The notes beneath the pieces were generated by a model, which searched no databases, had not been told where the DNA came from, and was given only the letters and a program-made list of their open reading frames with translations. Below are positions 15,588-24,463 of a stretch of DNA of 64,000 nt, one piece after another. The translations under genes and the position numbers were made by a program. The stretch comes from Sphingomonas sp. DG1-23 (GTDB lineage Bacteria > Pseudomonadota > Alphaproteobacteria > Sphingomonadales > Sphingomonadaceae), in the NCBI RefSeq assembly GCF_030730875.1, contig NZ_JAVAMA010000013.1, forward strand, positions 1 through 64,000, written 5' to 3'. How positions within the stretch are numbered: position 1 is the first letter of the stretch; each line of letters begins with the position of its first letter.

Positions 15588-17216
15588 TTACTTCCCCGCG
15601 CGGCTCTTGTCTCGGACTGCGCGGAATTCGGCGGTCGGATACCAATTGGGCCAGTTCGATCCTTCGGCGAGCTGGCGGCCGAGGCCGTAGAAGATGCCCA
15701 GATCCTCGAGGGCGCCGTCCCAGTTCCAGCTCGGATCATATTGGTCCTGCGGCTTGTGATAGCGGTTGGCGGTATAGTCGTCCGACGCCTTCTTGCCCGC
15801 CGCCTTGCCGCCGACGCGCAGATCCTCGCCGCTCTCGCCATACAGCATCGGCACGCCGAGCTTGGCCATGCTGAAATGGTCGGAGCGATAATAATAGCCG
15901 CGCTCGGGGGTGGGTTCGGGAACGATCACCCGATCCTGCGCCGTCACGAACGGCTTCACCAGATCCTCGAGCTCCGACTTGCCGACCCCGACCAGCACGA
16001 AATCCTTCGCGCGGCCGACATTGTTGACTCCGTCCATATTGACCCCGCCCACCGTGCTGGCGAGCGGATAGACCGGGTTCTCGGCGTAGAATTTCGAGCC
16101 GAGCAGCCCCGATTCCTCGGCCGTCACGGCGAGGAAGACGAGGCTGCGTTTCGCCGGCCCCGCCTTCACATGCGCCTCGGCGAGTGCGACCAGTCCGGCG
16201 GTGCCCGAGGCATTGTCGAGCGCGCCGTTGCAGATGTCGTCGCCGTTCACGGCGTCGCAGCGACCGAGATGGTCCCAATGCGCCGAATAGAGCACGACTT
16301 CGTCGGGCCGTTCGCTGCCGGGCAATATGCCGATGACGTTCTTCGACGCCTGGCGCCGGATCGCGTTGTCGAACGATATGCTCGCCGTCACGCCGAGTGG
16401 AACCGCCTTGAAGCCCTTGTGCTTCGCCGCCTCGATCAACGCGGCATAGTCCTTGCCGGCGCTGGCGAAGAGCGCCCTGGCGCCGTCCTGCTGGATCCAG
16501 CCGATCGCTTTGGACTGGTCCATATGATCGCCCGGCGTGTCCTGCTCGAGCTGCGGCCCGGTCCACGACGATTGCACCACGCCCCAGCCATAAGCGGCGG
16601 GCTCGGTGTCGTGGACGATGATCGCCGCCGCAGCGCCCTGCCGCGCGGCTTCCTCATATTTGTAGGTCCAGCGGCCATAATAGGTCATCGCCCGCCCGCC
16701 GAACTCGCCCTGCAGCCCCTGTGTCTGCCAATCGGGGTCGTTGATCAGGATGACCACGGTCTTCCCCTTCACGTCCGTCCCGGCATAGTCGTTCCAGCCG
16801 CGCTCGGGCGCATTGATGCCATAGCCGACGAACACCACGTCGCTGTCCTCGACCGCGATCTTCGGCGTCACCTGATAGGTCGAGACCACCAAATCCTTGC
16901 GATATTCGAGGCTGACCGGGGTCTTGCCGCCCTTGAAGACGAGCGGGGTGACGTTCTGCGACGTGATCTCGACCAGCGGCACCTCCTGGAACCAGCTGCC
17001 CTTGTTCCCCGGCTTGAGCCCGGCCTTCCGGAATCGCTCGACCAGATAGGCCAGCGTCTTCTCCTCGCCCGCGGTCGCCGGCGCGCGGCCTTCGAATTCG
17101 TCGGACGAAAGCCGCTCGGTGACTTGCTTGAGCGTATCGACCGAGAGCTGCGGCGCGGTCTGCGCGACTGCGGCGGTGCTCGTGAGGAGGAGGGCGGCGG
17201 CGGATAGGAGGCGCAT
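15588..17216 (-). CDS. Secreted M28 family metallopeptidase with PA-domain insert
   Basis: 542-aa zinc aminopeptidase-type protein. A signal peptide MRLLSAAALLLTSTAAVAQ is followed by a linker, a PA-like domain (~130-270, GKTVVILINDPDW, YEEAARQGAAAAIIVHD) and the M28 catalytic domain. The zinc ligands are His and Asp in SAHWDHLG and GALDNASG, the catalytic EES in VTAEESGLLG, NMDGVN, and the late His in YYRSDHFSM. ATG 17216 follows AGGAG and begins the signal peptide. It works in the periplasm or outside the cell. Substrate unknown. Confidence 0.92.
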   Translation of the reverse strand: MRLLSAAALLLTSTAAVAQTAPQLSVDTLKQVTERLSSDEFEGRAPATAGEEKTLAYLVERFRKAGLKPGNKGSWFQEVPLVEITSQNVTPLVFKGGKTPVSLEYRKDLVVSTYQVTPKIAVEDSDVVFVGYGINAPERGWNDYAGTDVKGKTVVILINDPDWQTQGLQGEFGGRAMTYYGRWTYKYEEAARQGAAAAIIVHDTEPAAYGWGVVQSSWTGPQLEQDTPGDHMDQSKAIGWIQQDGARALFASAGKDYAALIEAAKHKGFKAVPLGVTASISFDNAIRRQASKNVIGILPGSERPDEVVLYSAHWDHLGRCDAVNGDDICNGALDNASGTAGLVALAEAHVKAGPAKRSLVFLAVTAEESGLLGSKFYAENPVYPLASTVGGVNMDGVNNVGRAKDFVLVGVGKSELEDLVKPFVTAQDRVIVPEPTPERGYYYRSDHFSMAKLGVPMLYGESGEDLRVGGKAAGKKASDDYTANRYHKPQDQYDPSWNWDGALEDLGIFYGLGRQLAEGSNWPNWYPTAEFRAVRDKSRAGK

Positions 17217-17333
17217 GGAAACTCCTGCGAATGGGAATGATGCGAGTGTGGCAGCGCCATCCGGGACGGGCAAGCATTGCAGTCATGCGCAGGTCGGTGC
17301 AGCCTTGGTAGCGATACTCGGGGGAGAGGGTCG

Positions 17334-18662
17334 ATGCGGCGCGTGACGGGGCTGGTGGCGCTGGTGATGCTCGCTGCGCCGGCGCACGCGCAGCACGACT
17401 ACCGCGCCGCCGAGGCCGATCGGCGAATCATGCTCGATCGGTTGGGCATCGCCGCCACGCTGCCGGGTGCGGACGGCTTCGACCCGAAAGCGCCCAATGC
17501 GGCAAATTACGACGAGGCGAGGGCCGGGGAGCCGAAGCTTCCGGAGGTATTGCGCATGCGCGACGGTCGGCGGGTCGCCGGCGCGGCAATGTGGTGGCGG
17601 CAGCGACGACCCGAGATCGTCGCGCTGTTCGATCGCGAGGTCTATGGCCGGGTTCCGGCGGCCGCGCCGGCGATCCGCTGGCGCATCGACCGGGAGGAGC
17701 GCGCCGAGGAAGCCGGCATCGAAGTGGTCAGGCGCTGGCTGACCGGCGTCGCCGACAACCGGGCATGGCCGGCCGCCAAAGCCGAGATCGCGTTGCGCTA
17801 CACCGTCCCGGTTGGCCCGCGCCGCGCCCCGCTGATCCTCTCCTTCGGATTTCCCGAAGGCTTCCGCTTCCCCGGTCCGCCGCGCGCGCCCGATCCCGGG
17901 CCGCCTTACACCGAGCAATTGCTCCGGCGCGGCTTCGGCTATGCAGTGCTGGTCGCCAATTCGGTTCAGGCGGACAATGGCGGTGGGCTCGGCGACGGCG
18001 TGATCGGCATCTCCTTGCGGGGCCGCCGCCGCGCGCCCGGCGATTGGGGCGTGCTGCGCGCCTGGGCGTGGGGCGCGAGCCGCGCCCTCGACGTCCTCGC
18101 GCGCGATCCGCGGGTAGATTCGAAGCGAGTCGGCATCGAGGGCCTGTCGCGTTATGGCAAGGCGGCGCTCGTCGCCATGGCCTATGACCGGCGCTTCGCG
18201 ATCGGCTTCATCGGCTCGTCGGGCGCCGGCGGCGCAGCGCTCTATCGGCGCGATTTCGGCGAGCGGATCGGCAATCTGGCGGCGAGTGGCGAATATCATT
18301 GGTTCGCCGGCAATTTCCTCAGATATGCCGGCCTGCTGTCTCCGGACGCTTTGCCGATCGACGCGCACATGCTGATCGCGCTCGCCGCGCCGCGCCCGAT
18401 CTTCATCGGCGCGGGTACGGTTCAGACCGGCGACGGCTGGGTCGATCCCAAGGGCAGCTTCCTCGCCGCGGCCGCGGCCTCGCCGGTCTGGCCGCTGCTC
18501 GGGCGCCCGGGACTGGACGCGACGGCATTCCCCGAAGTGCTGACCGCGGTGACGGCGGGCAATATCGGCTTCCGTCAGCACAGGGGCGGGCACAACAACC
18601 GCGACAACTGGCCGGTCTTCATCGCATTCGCGGCGGGCCATCTTTCCGGGAAAGAACATTGA
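17334..18662 (+). CDS. CE15-like carbohydrate esterase (glucuronoyl esterase type)
   Basis: 442-aa secreted alpha/beta hydrolase with signal peptide MRRVTGLVALVMLAAPAHAQ. The nucleophile is S272 in EGLSRYGKAAL, matching the GxSRxGK pattern of glucuronoyl methylesterases. YHWFAGNF and LPIDAHMLIALAAPRPIF follow, and the catalytic His is H420 in QHRGGHNNRDNWPVF. The family cleaves ester links between lignin and glucuronoxylan. No xylan gene cluster is nearby, so the substrate is inferred from the family only. ATG 17334 follows GGGGAGAGGG. Confidence 0.78.
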   Translation: MRRVTGLVALVMLAAPAHAQHDYRAAEADRRIMLDRLGIAATLPGADGFDPKAPNAANYDEARAGEPKLPEVLRMRDGRRVAGAAMWWRQRRPEIVALFDREVYGRVPAAAPAIRWRIDREERAEEAGIEVVRRWLTGVADNRAWPAAKAEIALRYTVPVGPRRAPLILSFGFPEGFRFPGPPRAPDPGPPYTEQLLRRGFGYAVLVANSVQADNGGGLGDGVIGISLRGRRRAPGDWGVLRAWAWGASRALDVLARDPRVDSKRVGIEGLSRYGKAALVAMAYDRRFAIGFIGSSGAGGAALYRRDFGERIGNLAASGEYHWFAGNFLRYAGLLSPDALPIDAHMLIALAAPRPIFIGAGTVQTGDGWVDPKGSFLAAAAASPVWPLLGRPGLDATAFPEVLTAVTAGNIGFRQHRGGHNNRDNWPVFIAFAAGHLSGKEH

Positions 18663-18763
18663 CTTGCGTCCCAATTACGGGCGCCGCCGACTGGCAATGA
18701 AGAATAAGACTTGCCCAAGTTCGTTTCGCGAGTAAGCTGTGCGTCAACGGGGGGGATTCAGGC

Positions 18764-19270
18764 ATGGCTGAGCCGTTTTTGTCGGAGCTTAGGGTATTTT
18801 CCTTTGTCTTCGCGCCGAAAGGTTGGGCGTTGTGCAACGGCCAGCTGCTGCCGATCAACCAGAATCAGGCACTGTTCTCGTTGCTCGGCACCACTTTTGG
18901 TGGTGACGGCCGGGTCAATTTCGCGCTGCCCGACCTGCGCGGACGCACGCCGATGCACGTCGGCAACGGACACACGCTCGGCGAGAAGGGCGGCGAGCAG
19001 GCGCACACGCTCTCGATCGCGGAAATGCCCCAGCACACGCACGTGCTGCAAGGGACGGCGGCGGCTGCGACCACCAACATTCCAAACGCCACCATGCTTC
19101 TCTCGGCGACCGCTCCGAACGATTTCTATACGGGGGCGGCGGCGCTGACCGCATGCGCGCCGACTTCGGTGACCAGTGTCGGCGGCAGCCAGGCCCATCT
19201 CAACATGCAGCCGTTCCTGACCTTGTCCTGGTGCATCGCCCTACAAGGCATCTTCCCCTCGCCCAACTGA
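18764..19270 (+). CDS. Tail-collar-domain protein, first of three
   Basis: 168-aa protein of the phage tail collar/microcystin-dependent protein group. N-terminal collar domain: GWALCNGQLLPI (~25-36), FSLLGTTFGGDG and FALPDLRGRTP. Then comes TLSIAEMPQHTHVL, whose His pair may bind metal, and a C-terminal GGSQAHLNMQPFLTL with LQGIFPSPN. No signal peptide. A possible promoter (TTGCCC near 18712, TAAGCT about 17 nt later) lies upstream, and GGGGGGAT precedes ATG. It starts a three-gene tandem array. Function unknown; probably a trimeric surface or adhesive protein, not a phage remnant. Confidence 0.85.
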   Translation: MAEPFLSELRVFSFVFAPKGWALCNGQLLPINQNQALFSLLGTTFGGDGRVNFALPDLRGRTPMHVGNGHTLGEKGGEQAHTLSIAEMPQHTHVLQGTAAAATTNIPNATMLLSATAPNDFYTGAAALTACAPTSVTSVGGSQAHLNMQPFLTLSWCIALQGIFPSPN

Positions 19271-19282
19271 GGAACCCGACCC

Positions 19283-19786
19283 ATGGCGCAACCTTATGTC
19301 GGTGAAATCCGAATGTTCGCGGGCAATTTCGCCCCCGCCGGCTGGATGTTCTGCGAAGGTCAGCTTTTGCCGATCTCGGAGAACGAGACGCTCTTCCAGC
19401 TGATCGGAACCACGTATGGCGGGGACGGCGAATCCACTTTCGGATTGCCCGATCTGCGCGGCCGGCTTCCCATTCATCAGGGCAACGGCTTCATCCTCGC
19501 CGAAACCGGCGGCGTCGAGGAAGTCACGCTGACGGTCAGTCAGCTGCCGTCGCACAGCCATCCGTTGCTCGCCTCGCTCAACGTAGCGAGCGGGCCGACG
19601 CCGACCAATCTGGTGGTCGGCAAATCGGGTTCGATCGATGCGTTCATCAACGCCCAGCCGACCGATCCGCTGAATGCGCTCTCGATAGCCTCGGTCGGCG
19701 GCAGCCAGCCGCATACCAACATGCAGCCCTATCTCTGCGTCGACTTCATCATCTCGCTGTTCGGGATCTTCCCGAGCCCAACCTGA
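19283..19786 (+). CDS. Tail-collar-domain protein, second of three
   Basis: 167-aa paralogue of the preceding gene, 12 nt downstream. The same landmarks appear: GWMFCEGQLLPISENETLF, LIGTTYGGDGESTFGLPDLRGRLP, VTLTVSQLPSHSHPLL, and VGGSQPHTNMQPYLCVDFIISLFGIFPSPT. The variable middle (~105-140) differs completely from copies one and three, while both ends are conserved. This is expected for proteins sharing a scaffold but presenting different surfaces. Confidence 0.85.
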   Translation: MAQPYVGEIRMFAGNFAPAGWMFCEGQLLPISENETLFQLIGTTYGGDGESTFGLPDLRGRLPIHQGNGFILAETGGVEEVTLTVSQLPSHSHPLLASLNVASGPTPTNLVVGKSGSIDAFINAQPTDPLNALSIASVGGSQPHTNMQPYLCVDFIISLFGIFPSPT

Positions 19787-19797
19787 GGAGCCGCTCC

Positions 19798-20316
19798 GTG
19801 GCCGATCCCTTCGTCGCCGAAATCCGGGTCTTCCCGTTCAACTTCGCGCCCAAGGGCTGGGCGTGGTGCGACGGGCAATTGCTGCCTTTGTCGCAGAACA
19901 CGGCTTTGTTCTCGCTGCTGGGCACCACCTATGGCGGCAACGGCAAGAGCAATTTCGCGCTCCCCGATCTGCAGGGGCGCGCGCCGATGCATCCGGGGCA
20001 GGGGCCGGGCCTGTCGCTCCACGATCTCGGCGAGACCGCCGGCTCGGAAACCGTGACTCTTCTGCTCTCGGAAATTCCGGCGCACACCCACGCGCTCAAC
20101 GTATCGACGTCGGACGACGCGGAAACCAACGTGCCGACCAACAATGCGCTCGCCCGGGCCAAACTGAACATCTATTCGCCCAACACCACCGTCACGCCGC
20201 TGGCGTTCGAGGCGCTCACGCCTGCCGGTGGCACCCAGCCGCACAACAACATGATGCCGTATCTGACCTTCTATTTCTGCATCGCTCTGCAAGGCGTGTT
20301 CCCGCCGCGAGGCTAG
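19798..20316 (+). CDS. Tail-collar-domain protein, third of three
   Basis: 172 aa from GTG 19798, which follows TGAGGAG. Collar motifs: GWAWCDGQLLPLSQNTALF, LLGTTYGGNGKSNFALPDLQGRAP, ETVTLLLSEIPAHTHALN and GGTQPHNNMMPYLTFYFCIALQGVFPPRG. It is closer to copy one than to copy two at both ends. The GTG of the acetyltransferase gene lies 8 nt after its stop, so all four genes form one operon. Confidence 0.85.
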   Translation: MADPFVAEIRVFPFNFAPKGWAWCDGQLLPLSQNTALFSLLGTTYGGNGKSNFALPDLQGRAPMHPGQGPGLSLHDLGETAGSETVTLLLSEIPAHTHALNVSTSDDAETNVPTNNALARAKLNIYSPNTTVTPLAFEALTPAGGTQPHNNMMPYLTFYFCIALQGVFPPRG

Positions 20317-20324
20317 CACGCATC

Positions 20325-20828
20325 GTGTCCTTGTCCCTTATCGAAGCCGCAAGGCTGGAGGTGGATCTGCGCCCGATGTCGGACGCGGATTTCGCCTTCA
20401 CTGCGGCGCTCTATGCCTCGACCCGCACCGAAGAGCTGGCGCCGGTGCCTTGGCCGCCCGAAGTCAAGCAGGCGTTCCTCGCGCAGCAGCACGCGGCGCA
20501 GCACGCCCATTACCAGCAGCATTACCGGGGCATGGACGCGGCCATCATCGAACGCCGGGGCGCGGCGATCGGGCGGTTATATCTGTACGAGATGCCGGCG
20601 GAGATCCGGATCGTCGACATCTCGCTGATGCCGGAGGCGCGGGGGCAGGGGATCGGCGCGGCATTGTTGCGCGATCTGCTGGCCGGTGCCGGCCCGCAGG
20701 GCAAGATCGTCACCATCCATGTCGAGAAGAACAATCCGGCGCGCACGCTCTACACCCGGCTCGGTTTCACGATCGTCGACGAAGACCGCGGCGCCTATGA
20801 TCTGTGGGAATGGCGTCCCGCGGACTAG
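20325..20828 (+). CDS. GNAT-family N-acetyltransferase of the tail-collar cassette
   Basis: 167 aa from GTG 20325. The GNAT fold is clear: LRPMSDADFAFTAALY (beta1-alpha1), DISLMPEARGQGIGAALL (motif A, acetyl-CoA pyrophosphate loop RGQGIG), VEKNNPARTLYTRLGFTI (motif B). The start is set by the gap to the collar gene, because ATG 20376 would remove beta1. Genomic linkage suggests it may acetylate a collar protein or act beside it. This is inference; no substrate is visible. Confidence 0.87.
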   Translation: MSLSLIEAARLEVDLRPMSDADFAFTAALYASTRTEELAPVPWPPEVKQAFLAQQHAAQHAHYQQHYRGMDAAIIERRGAAIGRLYLYEMPAEIRIVDISLMPEARGQGIGAALLRDLLAGAGPQGKIVTIHVEKNNPARTLYTRLGFTIVDEDRGAYDLWEWRPAD

Positions 20829-21100
20829 TAGAATACGGCCTCGTAGCGCACGCCGCCGGAGTCGCGCGAAACGGGCACGATGAAGATGTCGTGCGCCGCG
20901 GCGCCGCTGCTGAAGCTATAGGTCGCTTGCGGGAGGATCGGTTCGCCCGGTCCGAGGAACTCGAGTCGGAACGAACCGCCCTCGCGCCCCGAATCTGAGA
21001 GCGGCTGTGCCTTGTCGAGCGCCAGCGGGTAGGCCTGACCGCCGGCGGAAACAGTATAGACCGTGCCCGCCGGGAAATCGGAGAGATGCAGCGCAGTCAC
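20825..21100 (-). CDS. DUF6916-like small protein
   Basis: 91-aa protein ending LPQATYSF...HDIFIVPVSRDSGGVRYEAVFY, with FRLEFLGPGEPILPQ in the middle. This matches my memory of DUF6916, a family repeatedly found beside tail-collar proteins. I chose GTG 21100, after a GGGTGGGACGGC run, because homology-like sequence starts there; the frame is open to 21220. It is convergent with the acetyltransferase gene and overlaps its stop by 4 nt. No signal peptide. Function unknown. Confidence 0.65.
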   Translation of the reverse strand: MTALHLSDFPAGTVYTVSAGGQAYPLALDKAQPLSDSGREGGSFRLEFLGPGEPILPQATYSFSSGAAAHDIFIVPVSRDSGGVRYEAVFY

Positions 21101-21272
21101 GCCGTCCCACCCGGCGATGACGAAGTCAGAAACGAGGCGCTGCGCATAGCGAAATCCTGCGACGAGAGGGCGGCGAGACTGTGACAGTCCGGTACCTGGC
21201 TCGCAAGCCCCCGCTTGCAACGCGCTCTTTTCGCTCTACGCTCGCGTTCCAAAGCTGTTCGAGGGGGAATTG

Positions 21273-23258
21273 GTGATCAGAAGTTTTGCGGCATTGGGCT
21301 TGCCGCTGTGTCTCGCTGCGCCTGCGGCGTCCCAAACGGCCGGTACGGCGCAGGCGGCGCGGTTCGGCGCGCGCGAATCCGTGCAGCAGATCAGCCTTTC
21401 TCCCGACGGCAACCATCTCGCAGTGGTGCAGCCGGATGCGGGGCGCGGCGCGGTGCTGATGATTGCCGACCTCGTAAAAGGCGGCGCGATGAAGGGGATA
21501 CTCCGCTCCAGCGGAAAGCCGGATCGCCTGACCGGGTGCCATTGGGCGAGCAACAGCCGGATCGTCTGCGACATCTTCATGATCCAGCAAGACGCCGTGA
21601 AGCTCGCCTTCACGCGTATGGTCTCGCTCAACCTCGATGGGTCGGACCTGAAGATACTGACCGCCGCGAATTCGCCGCGGTCGCTCGGCGTGGCGCAGTC
21701 GGGCGGCGAGATCATCGATTGGGGACCCGAGGGATCGAACGGCTCGCTGGTGATGACGCGCGACTTCATTCCCGAGAACACGACCGGCACGCACCTCGCC
21801 AGTTCGCGCGAGGGCCTCGGCGTCGAGCTCGTCGATGCGACGACGTTGCGGCGAAAGACCCTCGAGCAACCCAAAGGGTCGGCGGTCGAGTATATCAGCG
21901 ACGGCCATGGCAATGTCAGGGTGATGGGGCTCCGCCCCGAACGCACGTCGGGATATAGCGGCGACACGATCAACTATTTCTATCGCCTCGCCGGCGAGCG
22001 CGACTGGAAGGATCTGGGCGCCCTCAAGGTCGGCGGAGGCCTCAGCGCGGGGTTCAATCCCTATGCCGTCGATAAGACGGCGAACCTTGTCTATGGTTTC
22101 GATCGGGTCGACGGGAGGAGAGCGCTGTTCAGCATCGCGCTCGACGGGTCGCTGAAGCGGACGATGGTGCTGTCGCACCCCCAGGTCGATGTCGATCGGC
22201 TGATCCGGGTGGGGCGGCAGCAGCGCGTGGTCGGGGCAAGCTTCGCCACCGAAAAAAGGCAGGTAGAGTTCTTCGATCCCGAACTGCAGCGGCTGCGCAA
22301 CGCGCTTGGCAAGGCGCTGCCGGGCAAGCCCCTGGTCACCTTCGTCGATGCGAGCGCGGACGAGGGCAAGCTGCTGATGTTCGCGGGCAGCGACAATGAT
22401 CCGGGCACCTACTATCTCTACGACAAAGCGAACAAGAAGCTCGAGGAAGTGCTGACGAGCCGGCCGCAACTCGCCAATCTGGCACTCGCCAGCGTCAAGC
22501 CCGTCACCTTCCCCGCGGCCGACGGGACGCCGATTCCCGGATATCTGACGTTGCCCGCCGGAAGCGACGGCAAGAACCTCCCCGCGATCGTGATGCCGCA
22601 TGGCGGCCCGGGGTCGCGCGACGAATGGGGCTTCGACTGGCTCGCCCAATTCTTCGCGGCGCGCGGCTTCGCGGTGCTACAGCCGAACTTCCGCGGCTCG
22701 AGCGGCTATGGCGACGCCTGGTTCCGGAAGAACGGCTTCCAGTCGTGGCGAACCGCGATCGGCGACGTCAACGATGGCGGACGATGGCTGATCGGCCAGG
22801 GAATCGCGCGCGCCGATCGACTGGCGATCATGGGCTGGTCCTATGGCGGCTATGCTGCGCTGCAATCGTCGGTGCTCGATCCCGACCTCTTCAAGGCGAT
22901 CGTCGCCATCGCGCCCGTGACCGATCTGGAGACGCTGCGCGAGGAAGCGCGCAGCTATGTCAACTTCCCCCAGGTCGACGCGTTCATCGGGCGCGGCGAC
23001 CATGTCCGCGAGGGCTCCCCTGCGCGCAATGCGAACCGGATCAAGGCGCCGGTGTTGCTGTTCCACGGCGATCAGGATCTCAATGTCGGCGTCGGCGAAT
23101 CGCGACTGATGGCCGGCAAGCTGCGCGAGGCCGGCGGGAAGGCAGAGTTCGTCGAGTTCGACGGGCTCGACCATCAGCTCGACGACAGCGCAGCGCGCGC
23201 CACTCTGTTGTCGCGCGCGGATCAGTTCCTGCGAGTCGCGTTCAAGCTCGAACCCTGA
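21273..23258 (+). CDS. S9 family serine peptidase (prolyl oligopeptidase/dipeptidyl-aminopeptidase type)
   Basis: 661-aa secreted peptidase. A signal peptide (SFAALGLPLCLAAPAASQ) precedes a beta-propeller region (~30-400) and an alpha/beta-hydrolase domain. The catalytic triad is S523 (GWSYGGYAA), D602 (FHGDQDLNV) and H634 (GLDHQLDD). PHGGPGSRDEWGFDWLAQFFA is the oxyanion-side motif. GTG 21273 is preferred over the TTG one codon upstream because of spacing from GAGGGGGAA. It cleaves short peptides, probably in the periplasm. Confidence 0.9.
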   Translation: MIRSFAALGLPLCLAAPAASQTAGTAQAARFGARESVQQISLSPDGNHLAVVQPDAGRGAVLMIADLVKGGAMKGILRSSGKPDRLTGCHWASNSRIVCDIFMIQQDAVKLAFTRMVSLNLDGSDLKILTAANSPRSLGVAQSGGEIIDWGPEGSNGSLVMTRDFIPENTTGTHLASSREGLGVELVDATTLRRKTLEQPKGSAVEYISDGHGNVRVMGLRPERTSGYSGDTINYFYRLAGERDWKDLGALKVGGGLSAGFNPYAVDKTANLVYGFDRVDGRRALFSIALDGSLKRTMVLSHPQVDVDRLIRVGRQQRVVGASFATEKRQVEFFDPELQRLRNALGKALPGKPLVTFVDASADEGKLLMFAGSDNDPGTYYLYDKANKKLEEVLTSRPQLANLALASVKPVTFPAADGTPIPGYLTLPAGSDGKNLPAIVMPHGGPGSRDEWGFDWLAQFFAARGFAVLQPNFRGSSGYGDAWFRKNGFQSWRTAIGDVNDGGRWLIGQGIARADRLAIMGWSYGGYAALQSSVLDPDLFKAIVAIAPVTDLETLREEARSYVNFPQVDAFIGRGDHVREGSPARNANRIKAPVLLFHGDQDLNVGVGESRLMAGKLREAGGKAEFVEFDGLDHQLDDSAARATLLSRADQFLRVAFKLEP

Positions 23259-23261
23259 CAC

Positions 23262-23290
23262 GAAAAAGGGCGGCCGCAGCGCGACCGCCC
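23262..23290 (-). terminator. Terminator of rpsD
   Basis: Read on the minus strand, the hairpin GGGCGGTCGCG-CTG-CGGCCGCCC runs into TTTTT, 28 nt after the rpsD stop. The same stem may also serve the plus-strand S9 peptidase gene. Confidence 0.85.
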
Positions 23291-23317
23291 TTGTTTCTGC
23301 TCGGCCGGGGCCGGTTT

Positions 23318-23932
23318 TTAGCGCGAGTAGAACTCGACGACCAGGTTCGGCTCCATGCGCACCGGATAGGGCACTTCGTCGAGCGTCGGCACGCGCGTGA
23401 AGGTGATCTTCGAGGCGCCTTCGGGAACGACATAATCGGGGATGTCGCGCTCGGACAGGCTCTGCGCCTCCATCACCAGCGCCATTTCCTGCGCCTTGGA
23501 CGAGAGCGAGACGATCTGGCCCGGCTTGATGCGGCGCGAGCCGATGTTGCACTTGTCGCCGTCGACGCGGACATGGCCGTGGTTGACGAGCTGGCGGGCC
23601 GCGAAGATCGTCGGCGCGAACTTGGCGCGATAGACGATCATGTCGAGACGCATCTCGAGCAGGCCGATCAGGTTCTGACCGGTATCGCCCTTCATGCGCG
23701 ACGCGTCCTCGTACGACTTCTTGAACTGCTTTTCGGTGATGTCGCCGTAATAGCCCTTGAGCTTCTGCTTGGCGCGCAGCTGGATGCCGAAGTCCGACAT
23801 CTTGCCCTTGCGGCGCTGGCCGTGCTGGCCGGGGCCGTACTCACGCTTGTTGACCGGGCTCTTCGGACGACCCCAGATATTCTCGCCCATCCGGCGGTCG
23901 AGTTTGTGCTTGGCGCTCTGGCGCTTCGACAT
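23318..23932 (-). CDS. rpsD: 30S ribosomal protein S4
   Basis: 204-aa primary 16S rRNA-binding protein, initiator of 30S assembly. Starts MSKRQSAKHKLDRRMGENIWG. The S4 RNA-binding domain lies at ~94-155 (RLDMIVYRAKFAPTIFAARQLVNHGHVRVDG), and the C-terminus is VRMEPNLVVEFYSR. Full length for the alphaproteobacterial short form. Monocistronic here, with its own terminator. Confidence 0.99.
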   Translation of the reverse strand: MSKRQSAKHKLDRRMGENIWGRPKSPVNKREYGPGQHGQRRKGKMSDFGIQLRAKQKLKGYYGDITEKQFKKSYEDASRMKGDTGQNLIGLLEMRLDMIVYRAKFAPTIFAARQLVNHGHVRVDGDKCNIGSRRIKPGQIVSLSSKAQEMALVMEAQSLSERDIPDYVVPEGASKITFTRVPTLDEVPYPVRMEPNLVVEFYSR

Positions 23933-24144
23933 GTCTTATCCTTATGCAATCGCTGAATGACGTAATCCGCTCTCCCTGTCGGGAAGGCGGGGTTGGTCCC
24001 GGTATCCGCCTGCTGAATCCTTTGCGGGAAGGCAGGGCCACCGCTTCACCGGGGTGCGGGGCCATTGCGAAGGCGCGCGGGTAGCGGCAGCCCGGCGCCG
24101 AGTCAAGCTGGACAGGCGCGCGGCCACCCGCCAAGGGGCTGGCC

Positions 24145-24447
24145 ATGCAAGATACGATCGATCCCGAAGCCTGCACGACGATGGCCGAGGTCCGCGCCGG
24201 GGTGGACGCGGTGGACCGCGCGCTGGTCGCGCTGCTCGCACGCCGCTTCGGCTATATGGATGCCGCCGCCCGGATCAAGCCCGAGCGCGGATTGGTCCGC
24301 GACGAGGCGCGCAAGGCGCAGGTAATCGCCAATGCGCGCGCGCATGCGCGTGCCGCCCGGATCCCGGAGGAGGCGATAGCCTTTCTCTGGGAAGGGCTGG
24401 TCGAGGCGTCGATCGCCTATGAGTTCGAGGCGTTCGACCGGCGCTGA
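24145..24447 (+). CDS. Chorismate mutase, AroQ type
   Basis: 100-aa all-helical monofunctional chorismate mutase (chorismate to prephenate, Phe/Tyr synthesis). The N-terminal helix is EVRAGVDAVDRALVALLARRFGYMDAAARIKP. R and K residues of the active site are visible in ALLARRF, AARIKPERGLVRDEARKAQVI. The closing helix is IPEEAIAFLWEGLVEASIAYEFEAF. The PchB-like isochorismate-pyruvate lyase subgroup looks similar, so the exact substrate is not settled. It diverges from rpsD. Confidence 0.85.
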   Translation: MQDTIDPEACTTMAEVRAGVDAVDRALVALLARRFGYMDAAARIKPERGLVRDEARKAQVIANARAHARAARIPEEAIAFLWEGLVEASIAYEFEAFDRR

Positions 24448-24463
24448 TGCGGTCGCCGGCGCG

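Noticed and set aside
14634..17207. 857-codon plus-strand frame over aguA and the M28 peptidase
   Set aside because: Opposite strand of genes with complete catalytic motifs; no family match.
18764..20316. Prophage remnant (tail-collar genes)
   Set aside because: No other phage gene, integrase, att repeat or tRNA integration site; composition matches the chromosome.
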